64,000 nucleotides of DNA from Streptomyces sp. NBC_00525 (GCF_036346595.1 NZ_CP107834.1:6200001-6264000); one strand, 5' to 3'; positions 33,481-42,539 are shown, counted from the stretch's first letter. Numbers and translations: made by a program. Notes: a model not told the origin generated them from the sequence alone.

Positions 33481-34485
33481 ATGCAGTACGTGGACTCTTG
33501 GCGGGCCGTGGCGGCGGCGACCGGCACGGCGGACCGGGCGGCCGCCGAGGAGGGGGTGCGGCTCGCCTACCGCCGCGCGGGGCTGCCCGAGCCCCTGGAG
33601 ATCGTCTGGGCCGGCTCGCCGAGGGCGGCCGTGGAGGCCGTGGCGAAGCTGACCGACGCGGGCCGGTCCGTCCGCGACGACGTGCGCACCCGCCCCTGGG
33701 CGGAGGAGCGGCGCCGGGTGTACGACGCGCTGGGCCCGGCCGGCTGGTCCGCCCACTGGTCGGCCACCGGGGCCCAGCTTTGGGAGACCACGGCGGGCCT
33801 GGCCGAGCGGATACGGACCGGCGTGGTGGCCGACCTCGCCGGGGAGGACACCGAGGCCGAGTCGAAGGTGCGCCTGGCCCTGCTCGACGCGGTCCTGGGA
33901 CAGCACGACGCGGCATGGCTCGCCGCCTTCGACGGCCGGGGCGACCGGCTCGACGGACTGGCGGCGGTGGCGCGCAACGCCGGCTGGTGGTGGCCCTACG
34001 AGCGGGTCGCGGTGATCTGCGAACGCCCGGACGCCCTGCACCGCGACGAGGCGGGCCGACTCGACCGGGGCGACGGACCGGCCCTCAGCTACCCGGACGG
34101 CTTCGCGCTGTACGCCTGGCGCGGCATGCCCGTGCCGGTGGAGTTCCTGAACGAGCTGGCCGCGCTGACCCCGAAGCGCATCCGCTCCGAGGAGAACGCC
34201 GAACTGCGCCGCGTGATGCTGGAGTACTACGGCTACGACCGCTACCTCACGGAGTCCGGTGCCGAACCGGTCCACCGCGACGAGACGGGCATCCTCTGGC
34301 GGATCGCCCTCGCCGGGGACGAGGACGTCGTCATGGTCGAGGTGGTCAACTCCACGCCCGAGCCGGACGGCACCCACCGCACGTACTGGCTGCGGGTACC
34401 GCCCCGGACCAGGACGGCCAAGGAGGGCGTCGCCTGGACCTTCGGCCTCAGCGGCGACGCCTACGAACCGCTCCAGCAGACCTGA
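33481..34485 (+). CDS. DUF6745-domain protein
   Basis: From the ATG at 33481 the product has 334 residues; an ATG six codons earlier (33463) is an alternative. The N-terminal region has WRAVAAATGTADRAAAEEG and EIVWAGSPRAA. The centre has HRDEAGRLDRGDGPALSYPDG followed by YAWRGMPVP, a hallmark of DUF6745. The C-terminus ends with the conserved AKEGVAWTFGL. This domain is found in proteins once described as leucine-rich-repeat-like and has no known activity. The gene follows the 108-aa protein and is probably under the same damage-type promoter. Confidence 0.85.
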   Translation: MQYVDSWRAVAAATGTADRAAAEEGVRLAYRRAGLPEPLEIVWAGSPRAAVEAVAKLTDAGRSVRDDVRTRPWAEERRRVYDALGPAGWSAHWSATGAQLWETTAGLAERIRTGVVADLAGEDTEAESKVRLALLDAVLGQHDAAWLAAFDGRGDRLDGLAAVARNAGWWWPYERVAVICERPDALHRDEAGRLDRGDGPALSYPDGFALYAWRGMPVPVEFLNELAALTPKRIRSEENAELRRVMLEYYGYDRYLTESGAEPVHRDETGILWRIALAGDEDVVMVEVVNSTPEPDGTHRTYWLRVPPRTRTAKEGVAWTFGLSGDAYEPLQQT

Positions 34486-34548
34486 CCGGGCCCGAACGGC
34501 CGAGGAAGAGGAAGGAGACGGGAAAAGGAGACGGGGGAGAGGCGGGGG

Positions 34549-35160
34549 TCAGGCCGTCAGGGCCTCGTGGTCGATGCCGAGCTCGCGGGCGAGCGCCTGC
34601 TCGGTCCACTCCAGCATGGTCGCGCGCGAGAGCGGCCCGTTGTACGAGGTCATCTGCACCGCGAGCCCGTCCAGCAGGGCGGTCAGCCGCCAGGCCACGG
34701 ACATCGGGTCGTCGCAGTGGAACTCGCCCGCCGCCGCGCCCTCCTCGATGACCTCGGCCAGCTCCGCCTTCCACTGCTGGTCGAGATCGCCGGCCACATT
34801 GCGCAGCGCCGGATCGCGCAGGGAGGCGGCCCAGCCCTCGATCCACAGCCGCCAACCCTTGGCCTGCCCGGTGGGCGCGTACCAGCGGACGGCCGCGCGC
34901 AGCCGGCGCACGGCGGTGGTGCGGCGGCCCAACAGCTTGCGCAGATGGGCGAGATCGATTTCGGCGGCATGGGCGAAGGCGGCCGCGACCAGCTTCTCCT
35001 TGGTGGAGAAGTGATAGAGCACGAGCGCGTTGCTGACACCCAGCACGGAGGCCACGTCGGCGATCCGCACGGCCGCGACCCCGCGCACCTCGATCTGTTC
35101 GACGGCGGCCCGCAGCAACTCCTCGCGCCGCTCCGCCACACCCAACCGCACTCTTGCCAC
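34549..35160 (-). CDS. TetR-family transcriptional regulator (BetI-like)
   Basis: A 203-residue regulator. The N-terminal DNA-binding domain reads RREELLRAAVEQIEVRG, then VRIADVASVLGVSNALVLYHFSTKEKL, a classic TetR helix-turn-helix. The C-terminal ligand domain is of the BetI/TetR_C_6 type (WRLWIEGWAASLRDP). It starts at a GTG. It lies 71 nt downstream of the dehydrogenase gene on the same strand, so the two may be co-transcribed. A TetR-like dyad upstream of that gene is a plausible binding site. The convergent DUF6745 gene ends 63 nt away. Confidence 0.92.
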   Translation of the reverse strand: MARVRLGVAERREELLRAAVEQIEVRGVAAVRIADVASVLGVSNALVLYHFSTKEKLVAAAFAHAAEIDLAHLRKLLGRRTTAVRRLRAAVRWYAPTGQAKGWRLWIEGWAASLRDPALRNVAGDLDQQWKAELAEVIEEGAAAGEFHCDDPMSVAWRLTALLDGLAVQMTSYNGPLSRATMLEWTEQALARELGIDHEALTA

Positions 35161-35231
35161 GGCGTCACCCTAACCAATGACCTCCGGCATCCCCGCGCCA
35201 GGAGCCGCGTGCCGCGGGCGGGTTGGCGGTG

Positions 35232-36440
35232 TCAGCGGTACCAGCCGAAGCGCTCGGCCATCACCGGAAGCCGGTCGTCGGCCACGGCGTGCGCCGCCGC
35301 ACGCGGGGTGCAGCCGTCCGCCGCCGCACGGGCCAGCACCAGCCCGACCAGGTTCCGCATCGCGCGCCGGGTGTGGGCGAACGCCTCGTCCGTGTCGGCC
35401 CCGATGTCACCGAAGAGCGTCCACCACCACCAGGCGTTGGTCCCGGAGTTGGCCACCACATCGGGGAGCACGGTGATCCCGCGCGCCGCGAGCAGGGCCT
35501 CGGCCTCCGGCAGCACCGGCATATTGGCGGCCTCGACGACCCAGCGGGCCGTGATCCCGGCCTGGTTCGACGCGTCCACGGCGTACGACACGGCGGCCGG
35601 CACCAGCACCTCCGCGTCCTGCGCGAGCCAGGCCTCGCCCGGCAGCTCCCGGTCGCCGGCGCGCAGCGCGCCCCGGTCCACCGTGCCGTGCGCGTCCCGC
35701 GCGGCGAGCAGCGCCTCCACGTCGAGCCCGGCCGGGTTCGCGATCGTGCCCTTGATGTCGGCGACGGCGACCACCCGGAGCCCGGCACGGGACAGGAAGC
35801 GGGCGGTGGCCCCGCCCATCGTCCCCAGGCCCTGGAGCGCCACCCGCGCGCCCTCGTGGGCGACGCCGTCCCGGTCCAGCGCGGCGAGCACCGCCTCGGC
35901 GACCCCGCAGCCGCCCACCAGCTCGTCCAGGCCGATGCCGTCCACCTCCAGGGCGAAGGCGTCGGCGAGTCTGAGGCGGGCCGCCGCCTCGTCCTCCAGG
36001 AGCGGATAGACGGCCTGCACGGTCGAGACGAGCCCGGCCTCCGCCGCCGCCCGGTCCACCAGGTCCTGGGACAGCCCCAGATCCTCGCCCGTCGTCCAGA
36101 CGTTCTCGATGTAGGGGCGCATCGCCCGCAGATAGCGCACCAGCACGCCGTACGCCGCCGGGTCGCGCGGGTCGCAGTCGATGCCGCCCTTGGCACCGCC
36201 GAGCGGTATGTAGCGGGCGCCGGGCCGGTCCGCGTCGAAGTGCAGGGCCTCCTTCATCGTCATGCCCCGCGCGAGGCCGGCCACCTCCTCCAGCGTGCAG
36301 CCAGGCCGCATCCGCAGCCCGCCGCTCGACACCCCGCGCACCAGCCGGTCCACGACGAGGTGCCCCCGGCAGCCGGTCGCGTGATCGGTCCAGGTGAGCG
36401 AGATGAGCGGGGCGGGCGGGGACACCGGAGGCGTCGTCAT
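35232..36440 (-). CDS. Glu/Leu/Phe/Val-type dehydrogenase
   Basis: The 402-residue protein begins at the ATG at 36440. The catalytic glycine-rich segment RYIPLGGAKGGIDCDP holds the active Lys, and the NAD(P)-binding motif is LQGLGTMGG. A third landmark is PDVVANSGTNAWWWW. Such enzymes oxidatively deaminate amino acids to 2-oxo acids. The Val/Leu versus Glu preference cannot be read from sequence with confidence. An in-frame extension to 36743 runs through the promoter region and is rejected. It is divergent from the MBL hydrolase gene. Confidence 0.9.
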   Translation of the reverse strand: MTTPPVSPPAPLISLTWTDHATGCRGHLVVDRLVRGVSSGGLRMRPGCTLEEVAGLARGMTMKEALHFDADRPGARYIPLGGAKGGIDCDPRDPAAYGVLVRYLRAMRPYIENVWTTGEDLGLSQDLVDRAAAEAGLVSTVQAVYPLLEDEAAARLRLADAFALEVDGIGLDELVGGCGVAEAVLAALDRDGVAHEGARVALQGLGTMGGATARFLSRAGLRVVAVADIKGTIANPAGLDVEALLAARDAHGTVDRGALRAGDRELPGEAWLAQDAEVLVPAAVSYAVDASNQAGITARWVVEAANMPVLPEAEALLAARGITVLPDVVANSGTNAWWWWTLFGDIGADTDEAFAHTRRAMRNLVGLVLARAAADGCTPRAAAHAVADDRLPVMAERFGWYR

Positions 36441-36496
36441 CGGGAGTGCTCCTCGGCCACGGTCGGCGGACGGTCCCGGCGGACGCCGGAACCCGG

Positions 36497-36516
36497 TACT
36501 GAACCGCCGGTCAGTA
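36497..36516. promoter_or_regulatory. TetR-like 20-bp dyad operator upstream of the dehydrogenase gene
   Basis: TACTGA and TCAGTA flank an 8-bp GC core (ACCGCCGG), 57 bp before the dehydrogenase start. The rest of the 323-bp gap 36441-36763 has no gene; CATAAT at 36727-36732 could be a -10 for the MBL gene. Confidence 0.5.
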
Positions 36517-36763
36517 TCGGGAGGCGGGACACCGCCTGTCAACGCGGCGCCCGCCGCCCCGCCGCCCACTGGCCGGAACGCGCCGCCGCCCGGCCGCGGC
36601 GTGGGGGAGCAACTGGACCCGGCCCGCCCCGGCGGAATGCCGCGGCCGCGCCATTCGTTGGAAGGGCGGCCGGAGCGGGACGCCTCCGCATGGGTGCACC
36701 GCTCTCGCACTGGAGTGCCCGCTGCCCATAATTGAGACGACACCCGACTCCCCTGGAGACCCC

Positions 36764-38026
36764 GTGACCGGCGCCGACCACCCGCTCCCGCTGCGCACCC
36801 GGCTGCGCGCGCTGCGCCCCGCCGCCTTCGGGGCCGACCCGGACGGGGCCCGGATGGAGCGCATCCGCCGGTCCCCCAACTTCGCCGACGGTGTCTTCCG
36901 CAACCCCGTGGGGGCGCGCATCAGACCCACCGGCTCCACCCTGGAGTTCGCCCGGGTCTACTTCCGCAAGGAGGAGCGGGTGCTCAGGGCCCCCGCCGCC
37001 CCCGTGCCCGTGCACCCGACGACCGTGGCCGACCTCGCCCGGCCGCCCGCCTCCGGGCTCCGGATCACCTGGATGGGCCACTCCAGCGTCCTGGCGGAGA
37101 TCGACGGCCGGCGCGTGCTGTTCGACCCGGTCTGGGGCGACCGCTGCTCCCCCTTCGCCTTCGCCGGCCCGCGCCGCCTGCACCCGGCGCCCGCGCCGCT
37201 CACCGCCCTCGGCCCGGTCGACGTCGTGGTCATCTCGCACGACCACTACGACCACCTGGACCTGCCGACGATCCGCGCCCTGGCCCGTACCGACACGGTC
37301 TTCGCCGTCCCGCTCGGTGTCGGCGCCCATCTGGAGAGCTGGGGCGTCGCGCCCGACCGGCTGCGCGAACTCGACTGGAACGAGACCGCCACCGTCGGCG
37401 GGATCGCCCTCACCGCCACCCCGGCCCGCCACTTCTGCGGACGCGGCCTGCGCAACCGGCAGCACACCCTCTGGGCGTCCTGGGCCGTCGCCGGACCCGA
37501 GCACCGGATCTACCACAGCGGCGACACCGGCTACTTCCCCGGCTTCCGGACCATCGGCGCCGAGCACGGGCCCTTCGACGCCACCATGATCCAGATCGGC
37601 GCGTACAGCCAGTTCTGGTCCAAGGACTCCACGGACAGCCTGCCGGAGCCGGGCGCCTGGCCCGACATCCACATGAGCCCCGACGAGGGTGTGCGCGCCC
37701 ACCTCGACCTCCAGGGCGGCGACCCGGCCGCCGGGGTCATGCTGCCGATCCACTGGGGGACGTTCAACCTGGCGCTGCACCCGTGGGCCGAGCCCGCCGA
37801 GTGGTCGATGCGCGCGACCGAGTCCGTGGGCGTCACGATGGTCGCGCCGCGTCCCGGCCGCCCCTTCGAGCCCGCGGACCCGCCGCCCGTCGAGCCGTGG
37901 TGGCGTGCCGTCGCCGCCGAACCGGCGCCCGGCTGGGGCAACTGGCCCCCGGTCCACGTACAGCTCCCCGAAGCGGCCGAAAGCGTCGTTCAGGGGCCCG
38001 GCCGGGACCGGGCACCCCAGATCTGA
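36764..38026 (+). CDS. MBL-fold metallo-hydrolase (NAPE-PLD/UlaG-like)
   Basis: A 420-residue metallo-beta-lactamase-fold protein. The metal motif is ISHDHYDHLD (HxHxDH); further ligands lie in ATPARHFCGRG and YHSGDTGY, and the last His is in MLPIHWGTFN. The N-terminal extension with WMGHSSVLAEIDG is typical of NAPE-phospholipase D-like hydrolases. It may cleave a phosphodiester lipid or a lactone; the substrate is not predictable. It starts at a GTG 5-6 nt after GGAG. It is followed by a 235-bp gap before the conservon. Confidence 0.92.
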   Translation: MTGADHPLPLRTRLRALRPAAFGADPDGARMERIRRSPNFADGVFRNPVGARIRPTGSTLEFARVYFRKEERVLRAPAAPVPVHPTTVADLARPPASGLRITWMGHSSVLAEIDGRRVLFDPVWGDRCSPFAFAGPRRLHPAPAPLTALGPVDVVVISHDHYDHLDLPTIRALARTDTVFAVPLGVGAHLESWGVAPDRLRELDWNETATVGGIALTATPARHFCGRGLRNRQHTLWASWAVAGPEHRIYHSGDTGYFPGFRTIGAEHGPFDATMIQIGAYSQFWSKDSTDSLPEPGAWPDIHMSPDEGVRAHLDLQGGDPAAGVMLPIHWGTFNLALHPWAEPAEWSMRATESVGVTMVAPRPGRPFEPADPPPVEPWWRAVAAEPAPGWGNWPPVHVQLPEAAESVVQGPGRDRAPQI

Positions 38027-38261
38027 GACCCGGGGAATCGTTCTCCCGTACGAGCGCTCATACCAGAGCGGGACGGATGGCGGGCAAGTTCCACAACTGG
38101 CCCGCACGCCCGCACTTCTGCCGACTACCGTGTGTGCCCGGTGATCAACGGTGGGCTCATATTTCTCCGGGCCCGCCCGGCCGATGACCCGAAATGCCCG
38201 AACACCGTAGGCGCCACCGCTGGAACGCAGATGCCTGGGGCCCCACGTACCGAGGACGCTG

Positions 38262-40244
38262 ATGTCTCAACTTCGCGCACCCGACGCGCGACCGGAACGA
38301 CGAGAGGGCGGGCGGCACGGCCGACCGGGTGCCCGTTCCCACTCGGCCGCGGCCGGACCGCGCGCCACCCGCCCGGCCCCCGAGGCGCGCATACGCCCTC
38401 AACTCCTGCGCACCGCCGTGCTCCCGGCCCTCGCGGTCGCCCTCGCCGGCGCCGCGGCCGTCATCTTCACCGCCCGCGCGGGCCACGCCCGCCCGTCCAC
38501 CGAACTGTGGGCCGCGCTGGGCGCCGCGGGAGCACTCGCCCTCGGCGCGATCGGAGCCGCCTTCCTGGCCGCCAACCGGGCCGCCACCACGGTCCTCGGC
38601 CGCTGCCTCGCGCTGCGCCGCACCAGCGTGCAGAGCCAGGCGGAGCTCCAGCGCGCCGTGGAGCAACTGCGCAACGGCGAACCCGTACCGGCCCGGCGCG
38701 CCCCGCAGAACCCGCCGCCCGGCGGCGACCCCTTCGAACTGCTCGCCCAGGAGATGGCCCGCCAGCAGGAAGGGGCCGTGGCCGCCGTCGTCGAGGCGTC
38801 CCGGCTCTCCGAGCCCAGCGGCGAGGACCAGAAGGTCGAGGTCTTCGTCAACCTCGCCCGCCGCCTCCAGTCGCTCGTGCACCGCGAGATCCAGCTGCTG
38901 GACGAGCTGGAGCACGAGGTCGAGGACCCGGACCTGCTCAAGGGCCTCTTCCACGTCGACCACCTGGCCACCCGCATCCGCCGGCACGCAGAGAACCTCG
39001 CCGTCCTGGGCGGCGCCGTCTCCCGCAGGCAGTGGAGCAACCCGGTCACCATGACGGAGGTGCTGCGCTCGGCCATCGCCGAGGTCGAGCAGTACCCGAG
39101 GGTCAAGCTCGTCCCCCCGATCGACGGCACCCTGCGCGGCCACGCCGTGGCCGACGTCATCCACCTCCTGGCCGAACTCGTCGAGAACGCCACGGTGTTC
39201 TCCGCCCCGCACACCCAGGTCCTGCTGCGCGCCCAGCACGTCACCGCCGGCCTCGCCCTGGAGGTGGAGGACCGCGGCCTCGGCATGCCCGGCGAGGAGC
39301 AGAAGCGGATGAACGCCCTGCTCACCGACCCCGACCAGGTCAACGTCGCCCGGCTCCTGCAGGACGGCCGCATCGGCCTCTTCGTCGTCGCCTCGCTGGC
39401 CCGGCGCCACGGCATCGCCGTACGCCTGCAGAGCAACATCTACGGCGGCACCCAGGCCGTCCTGGTCCTGCCGCAGACCCTGCTCGGCGCCGACGAGGAC
39501 ACCGCCGAGCGGACCGGCGAGACCCCGGTCCCGCCGCCCGGCCCCGTGCACCGCCCGCCTCCCCTGGAGGACGGCCCGGCCCCGCACCCGCCGGCCGCCG
39601 CCCCGCCGGCCCCCACCCCGGCCGCGCACACCCCCGAGCCCTCCGTCCCGCACACCCCCGAGCCCGCCCGGGTCCCGGCGCACGCCCCGGTCCCGGCGCC
39701 CGCCCCCGAGCCGGAGCGCCGGCCCTACGTCCCGAGCCAGCAGCCCCGCCCGCACCGGGCCCCGCCGCAGCCCGGCCGCCCGGACGGGGCCCCGCCCCTG
39801 CCGCTGCGCGCCGAGCGCGTGGACCGGCCGGCCGACGACGCGCAGGGCCCGCCCCCGGCCGCGGAGGGCGCCGCCCCGCAGCCCGCGGCCGACCGGCCGC
39901 TGCTGCCCAGGCGCGCCCACCAGGAGCACCTCGTCCCGCAGCTCAGGGAGGCCCCCGCCCCCCGCTCCGCCGACGAACCCGTCCTGCACGACCCCGGTCT
40001 CGTCGCCGCCTTCCGGCGCGGCATCGACCTCGCCGAGGCCCGCGCCGAGTCCGAGGCCGAACCCGGCACCGCGCCGGAGGCGCCCGCCGGGGCCACCAGC
40101 ACCACCACCGCCGCGCAGCTCGGGGCGCCGCCCCGGCCGCTGCCCGTCCGGGGGGCGCCCGCTCCCGTGCCACCGCACGGCGCCGGGGCGCCGGCGTACC
40201 CCGGCCACCACGACCCACTCGCAGCCCACCCCATCAAGGAGTAG
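38262..40244 (+). CDS. cvnA: conservon sensor-kinase-like protein CvnA
   Basis: A 660-residue protein. Two membrane helices (about 48-70 and 84-104) are joined by only about ten residues, so no extracellular sensor (NIT) domain is present. A coiled dimerisation region is followed by a HATPase_c domain with the N-box ELVENATVFSAP and G1 segment VEDRGLGMPGEEQ. The last 200 residues are Pro/Ala-rich and disordered. In conservons CvnA acts with a roadblock protein, a DUF742 protein and a GTPase as a GPCR-like signalling unit. It is followed 7 nt later by cvnB. Confidence 0.9.
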   Translation: MSQLRAPDARPERREGGRHGRPGARSHSAAAGPRATRPAPEARIRPQLLRTAVLPALAVALAGAAAVIFTARAGHARPSTELWAALGAAGALALGAIGAAFLAANRAATTVLGRCLALRRTSVQSQAELQRAVEQLRNGEPVPARRAPQNPPPGGDPFELLAQEMARQQEGAVAAVVEASRLSEPSGEDQKVEVFVNLARRLQSLVHREIQLLDELEHEVEDPDLLKGLFHVDHLATRIRRHAENLAVLGGAVSRRQWSNPVTMTEVLRSAIAEVEQYPRVKLVPPIDGTLRGHAVADVIHLLAELVENATVFSAPHTQVLLRAQHVTAGLALEVEDRGLGMPGEEQKRMNALLTDPDQVNVARLLQDGRIGLFVVASLARRHGIAVRLQSNIYGGTQAVLVLPQTLLGADEDTAERTGETPVPPPGPVHRPPPLEDGPAPHPPAAAPPAPTPAAHTPEPSVPHTPEPARVPAHAPVPAPAPEPERRPYVPSQQPRPHRAPPQPGRPDGAPPLPLRAERVDRPADDAQGPPPAAEGAAPQPAADRPLLPRRAHQEHLVPQLREAPAPRSADEPVLHDPGLVAAFRRGIDLAEARAESEAEPGTAPEAPAGATSTTTAAQLGAPPRPLPVRGAPAPVPPHGAGAPAYPGHHDPLAAHPIKE

Positions 40245-40251
40245 ATGCACC

Positions 40252-40686
40252 ATGGCGACCGATATGCCGTCCGGTCAGGTCTCGGACCTCGACTGGCTGC
40301 TGAGCGGCCTGGTACAGCGCGTGCCGTACACCCGCAGCGCCGTGCTGCTCTCCGCCGACGGACTGGTGAAGTCCCTCCACGGCATGGACGCCGACAGCGC
40401 CGACCACATGGCGGCGCTGGCGGCCGGCCTCTACTCGCTGGGCCGCAGCGCGGGAGCGCGGTTCGGCGACAACGGGGAGGTCCGCCAGGTGGTCGTCGAG
40501 CTCGACTCGACGCTCCTGTTCGTCGCCACCGCCGGTTCCGGGACGTGCCTGGCGGTGCTCGCCGGCCGCAACGCCGACGCCGCAGTCCTCGGCTACGAGA
40601 TGACCATGCTGGTCAAGAGCGTACGGCCGTATCTCATGACCCCGGTGAGACAGGCGGCCGGAGTGCCGGGCGCCGCGGGACTGTGA
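40252..40686 (+). CDS. cvnB: conservon roadblock/LC7 protein CvnB
   Basis: A 144-residue roadblock/LC7-fold protein. It opens DLDWLLSGLVQRVPYTRSAV and has the conserved SADGL segment, a helix with GLYSLGRSAG and a strand VVVELDSTLLFVATAG. Family members are dimeric regulators or activators of Ras-like GTPases, here presumably CvnD. The ATG start is preceded by AAGGAGTAG, which also carries the cvnA stop. Its stop is adjacent to the cvnC start, forming a compact conservon unit. Confidence 0.94.
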   Translation: MATDMPSGQVSDLDWLLSGLVQRVPYTRSAVLLSADGLVKSLHGMDADSADHMAALAAGLYSLGRSAGARFGDNGEVRQVVVELDSTLLFVATAGSGTCLAVLAGRNADAAVLGYEMTMLVKSVRPYLMTPVRQAAGVPGAAGL

Positions 40687-40688
40687 GC

Positions 40689-41060
40689 ATGGCGGTCACC
40701 CAGGACGGGCCGCTGCTCGACGACGCGGCGGGCCGCCTCATCCGCCCCTACACGGTGAGCAACGGCCGTACCCGTCCCACGGCCGTGCTCGACCTGCTCT
40801 CCCTGGTGATGGCCACCGGGTCCGTACCGCAGAGCCACCTCGGCCCCGAGCACTCGGTGGCGCTGGAGCTGTGCGAGGGCCCCACGTCGGTGGCCGAGAT
40901 CGCCGCACATCTGGGGCTGCCCGCGGTCGTGACCAAGGTGCTTCTGTCCGACCTGGTCGACTGCGGCGCCGTCACCGCCCACGCACCCGCCTTCCAAGAC
41001 ACGCCCACCGACCGACATCTGCTGGAGGCAGTGCTCGATGGCTTACGACGAACGCTCTGA
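40689..41060 (+). CDS. cvnC: conservon DUF742 protein CvnC
   Basis: A 123-residue protein with the DUF742 signature: DDAAGRLIRPYTVSNGRTRP near the N-terminus, and a winged-helix-like C-terminal half with TSVAEIAAHLGLPAVVTKVLLSDL. It may bridge kinase and GTPase; some DUF742 proteins bind DNA weakly. The ATG at 40689 has the better spacing to GGGA. A GTG at 40683 that overlaps the cvnB stop is an alternative. It overlaps cvnD by 23 nt. Confidence 0.93.
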   Translation: MAVTQDGPLLDDAAGRLIRPYTVSNGRTRPTAVLDLLSLVMATGSVPQSHLGPEHSVALELCEGPTSVAEIAAHLGLPAVVTKVLLSDLVDCGAVTAHAPAFQDTPTDRHLLEAVLDGLRRTL

Positions 41061-41778
41061 CGGCTACGGCCACCCGGACGGCTCCGGCCGCGGCTACGGC
41101 TACGGCTTCGCGGACCACGGTTCCGGCGGCGGGTACGGGCAGGAGACCGCCACTGCCGCGTACACGGCGGCGCCCGCCGCCGCCGAGGGCTTCCCCGTCG
41201 CGCTCAAGGTGCTGGTGGCGGGCGGATTCGGCGTGGGCAAGACCACCTTCGTCGGGGCGGTCAGCGAGATCGCGCCGCTGAGCACGGAGGAGCTGCTGAC
41301 CCAGGCGAGCGCCGCCACCGACAGCCTGGAGGGCGTCGAGGCGAAGACCTCCACCACGGTGGCGATGGACTTCGGCCGCATCACGCTGGACGACCAGCAC
41401 GTGCTCTACCTGTTCGGCACGCCGGGCCAGGAACGCTTCTGGTTCATGTGGGACGAGCTGTCGCAGGGCGCGCTGGGAGCGGTGGTGATCGCGGACACCC
41501 GCAGGCTGGAGGAGTGCTTCGCGGCCGTCGACTTCTTCGAGCGGCGCGGCATCGGTTTCGTCGTCGCGGTCAACGAGTTCGACGGCGCCTACCGCTACGG
41601 CCCCGAGGAGGTGCGCGCCGCCCTCGACCTCTCTCCCGACGTGCCGGTGGTCCTGTGCGACGCCCGGATCGCCAGCTCCGGCACCGGCACGCTGGTGACG
41701 CTGGTCCAGCACCTGATCAACGCCACCGACGACCCGGTTCCGATGTCCGGTCACGCCGGGTTCGGGGCCCGGTCGTGA
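41038..41778 (+). CDS. cvnD: conservon Ras-like GTPase CvnD
   Basis: A 246-residue small GTPase with Walker A GGFGVGKTTF and the switch II segment LFGTPGQERFWFMWDEL, followed by VVIADTRR and the guanine-specificity region VVAVNEFDG, in which the usual NKxD is replaced by NEFD. The first 50 residues form an unusual Gly/Tyr-rich leader (YGHPDGSGRGYGYG) not needed for the fold. It probably switches between GTP and GDP under control of CvnB. It overlaps the GAF gene by GTGA. Confidence 0.92.
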   Translation: MAYDERSDGYGHPDGSGRGYGYGFADHGSGGGYGQETATAAYTAAPAAAEGFPVALKVLVAGGFGVGKTTFVGAVSEIAPLSTEELLTQASAATDSLEGVEAKTSTTVAMDFGRITLDDQHVLYLFGTPGQERFWFMWDELSQGALGAVVIADTRRLEECFAAVDFFERRGIGFVVAVNEFDGAYRYGPEEVRAALDLSPDVPVVLCDARIASSGTGTLVTLVQHLINATDDPVPMSGHAGFGARS

Positions 41779-42362
41779 TTCCGCATACCGCCGGACGGCT
41801 GCTGCTGACGCCCGTGGACGGTGACGCTCCGGCGCGCTCCCGGCGGCTGCGCAGCCTCGGCCTGGGGGAGCGGGACGACGCCTCGTTCGACGACTTCGAC
41901 GCCTTCGCCGACCGGGTGGCCGAAGTCACGGGCGTGCCGTTCTCGATGGTCAATTTCATCGACGGCAACCGGCAGTTCTACGCCGGGCTGCACACCCCCG
42001 CCGGCACCCGCAGGGGCGCCGACCTGGGGGCCACGGCGGCCGGCAGCGGGCGCAGCGGCCGCTATGTGGCGCTCGACCACGGCTACTGCCCGCATGTGGT
42101 GGCGCGCCGCAAGGCGCTGGTGCTGGACGACGTCTGCGACTACCCCCGGTTCGCCGGCAACCCGGTCGTGGACGACATAGGCATCCGCTCCTATCTGGGG
42201 GCGCCGCTCATCGACCGCACCGGGATCGCGCTGGGCGCGGTCTGCGCCGTGGACACCGTGCCCCGGCCCTGGGGGAGGGCGGGCCTGGACACGATCAAGG
42301 CCCTTGCGCGGGAACTCGCCGGGCAGCTGCGCGGCCGGGAGGACGACGCCCTGGGCCTCTGA
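41775..42362 (+). CDS. GAF-domain protein of the conservon
   Basis: The 195-residue product consists of one GAF domain. Landmarks are PFSMVNFIDGNRQFYAGLH, DHGYCPHVVARRKALVLDDV and YLGAPLIDRTGIALGAVC, which are typical of GAF domains fused to or encoded with actinobacterial signalling proteins. The GTG start overlaps the cvnD stop, so it is part of the same unit. It takes the position where some conservons encode a cytochrome P450 (CvnE). A small-molecule sensing role is likely, with the Cys in DHGYCPH a possible ligand site. Confidence 0.88.
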   Translation: MIPHTAGRLLLTPVDGDAPARSRRLRSLGLGERDDASFDDFDAFADRVAEVTGVPFSMVNFIDGNRQFYAGLHTPAGTRRGADLGATAAGSGRSGRYVALDHGYCPHVVARRKALVLDDVCDYPRFAGNPVVDDIGIRSYLGAPLIDRTGIALGAVCAVDTVPRPWGRAGLDTIKALARELAGQLRGREDDALGL

Positions 42363-42450
42363 CCGGGAACGCGTTCGTGACCACCCGGTGAAGTGCGGTA
42401 TTGTTCTCATGCGCGTTCAGCCAGGGGGAAACCCCAGGTCAGACGGGCAT

Positions 42451-42524
<74 letters not shown>

Positions 42525-42539
42525 CTGGTGACAGTCGTA

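Noticed and set aside
38157..40253. A 698-codon minus-strand frame opposite cvnA
   Set aside because: Low-complexity Gly/Val/Arg composition mirrors the Pro/Ala-rich cvnA; no motif.
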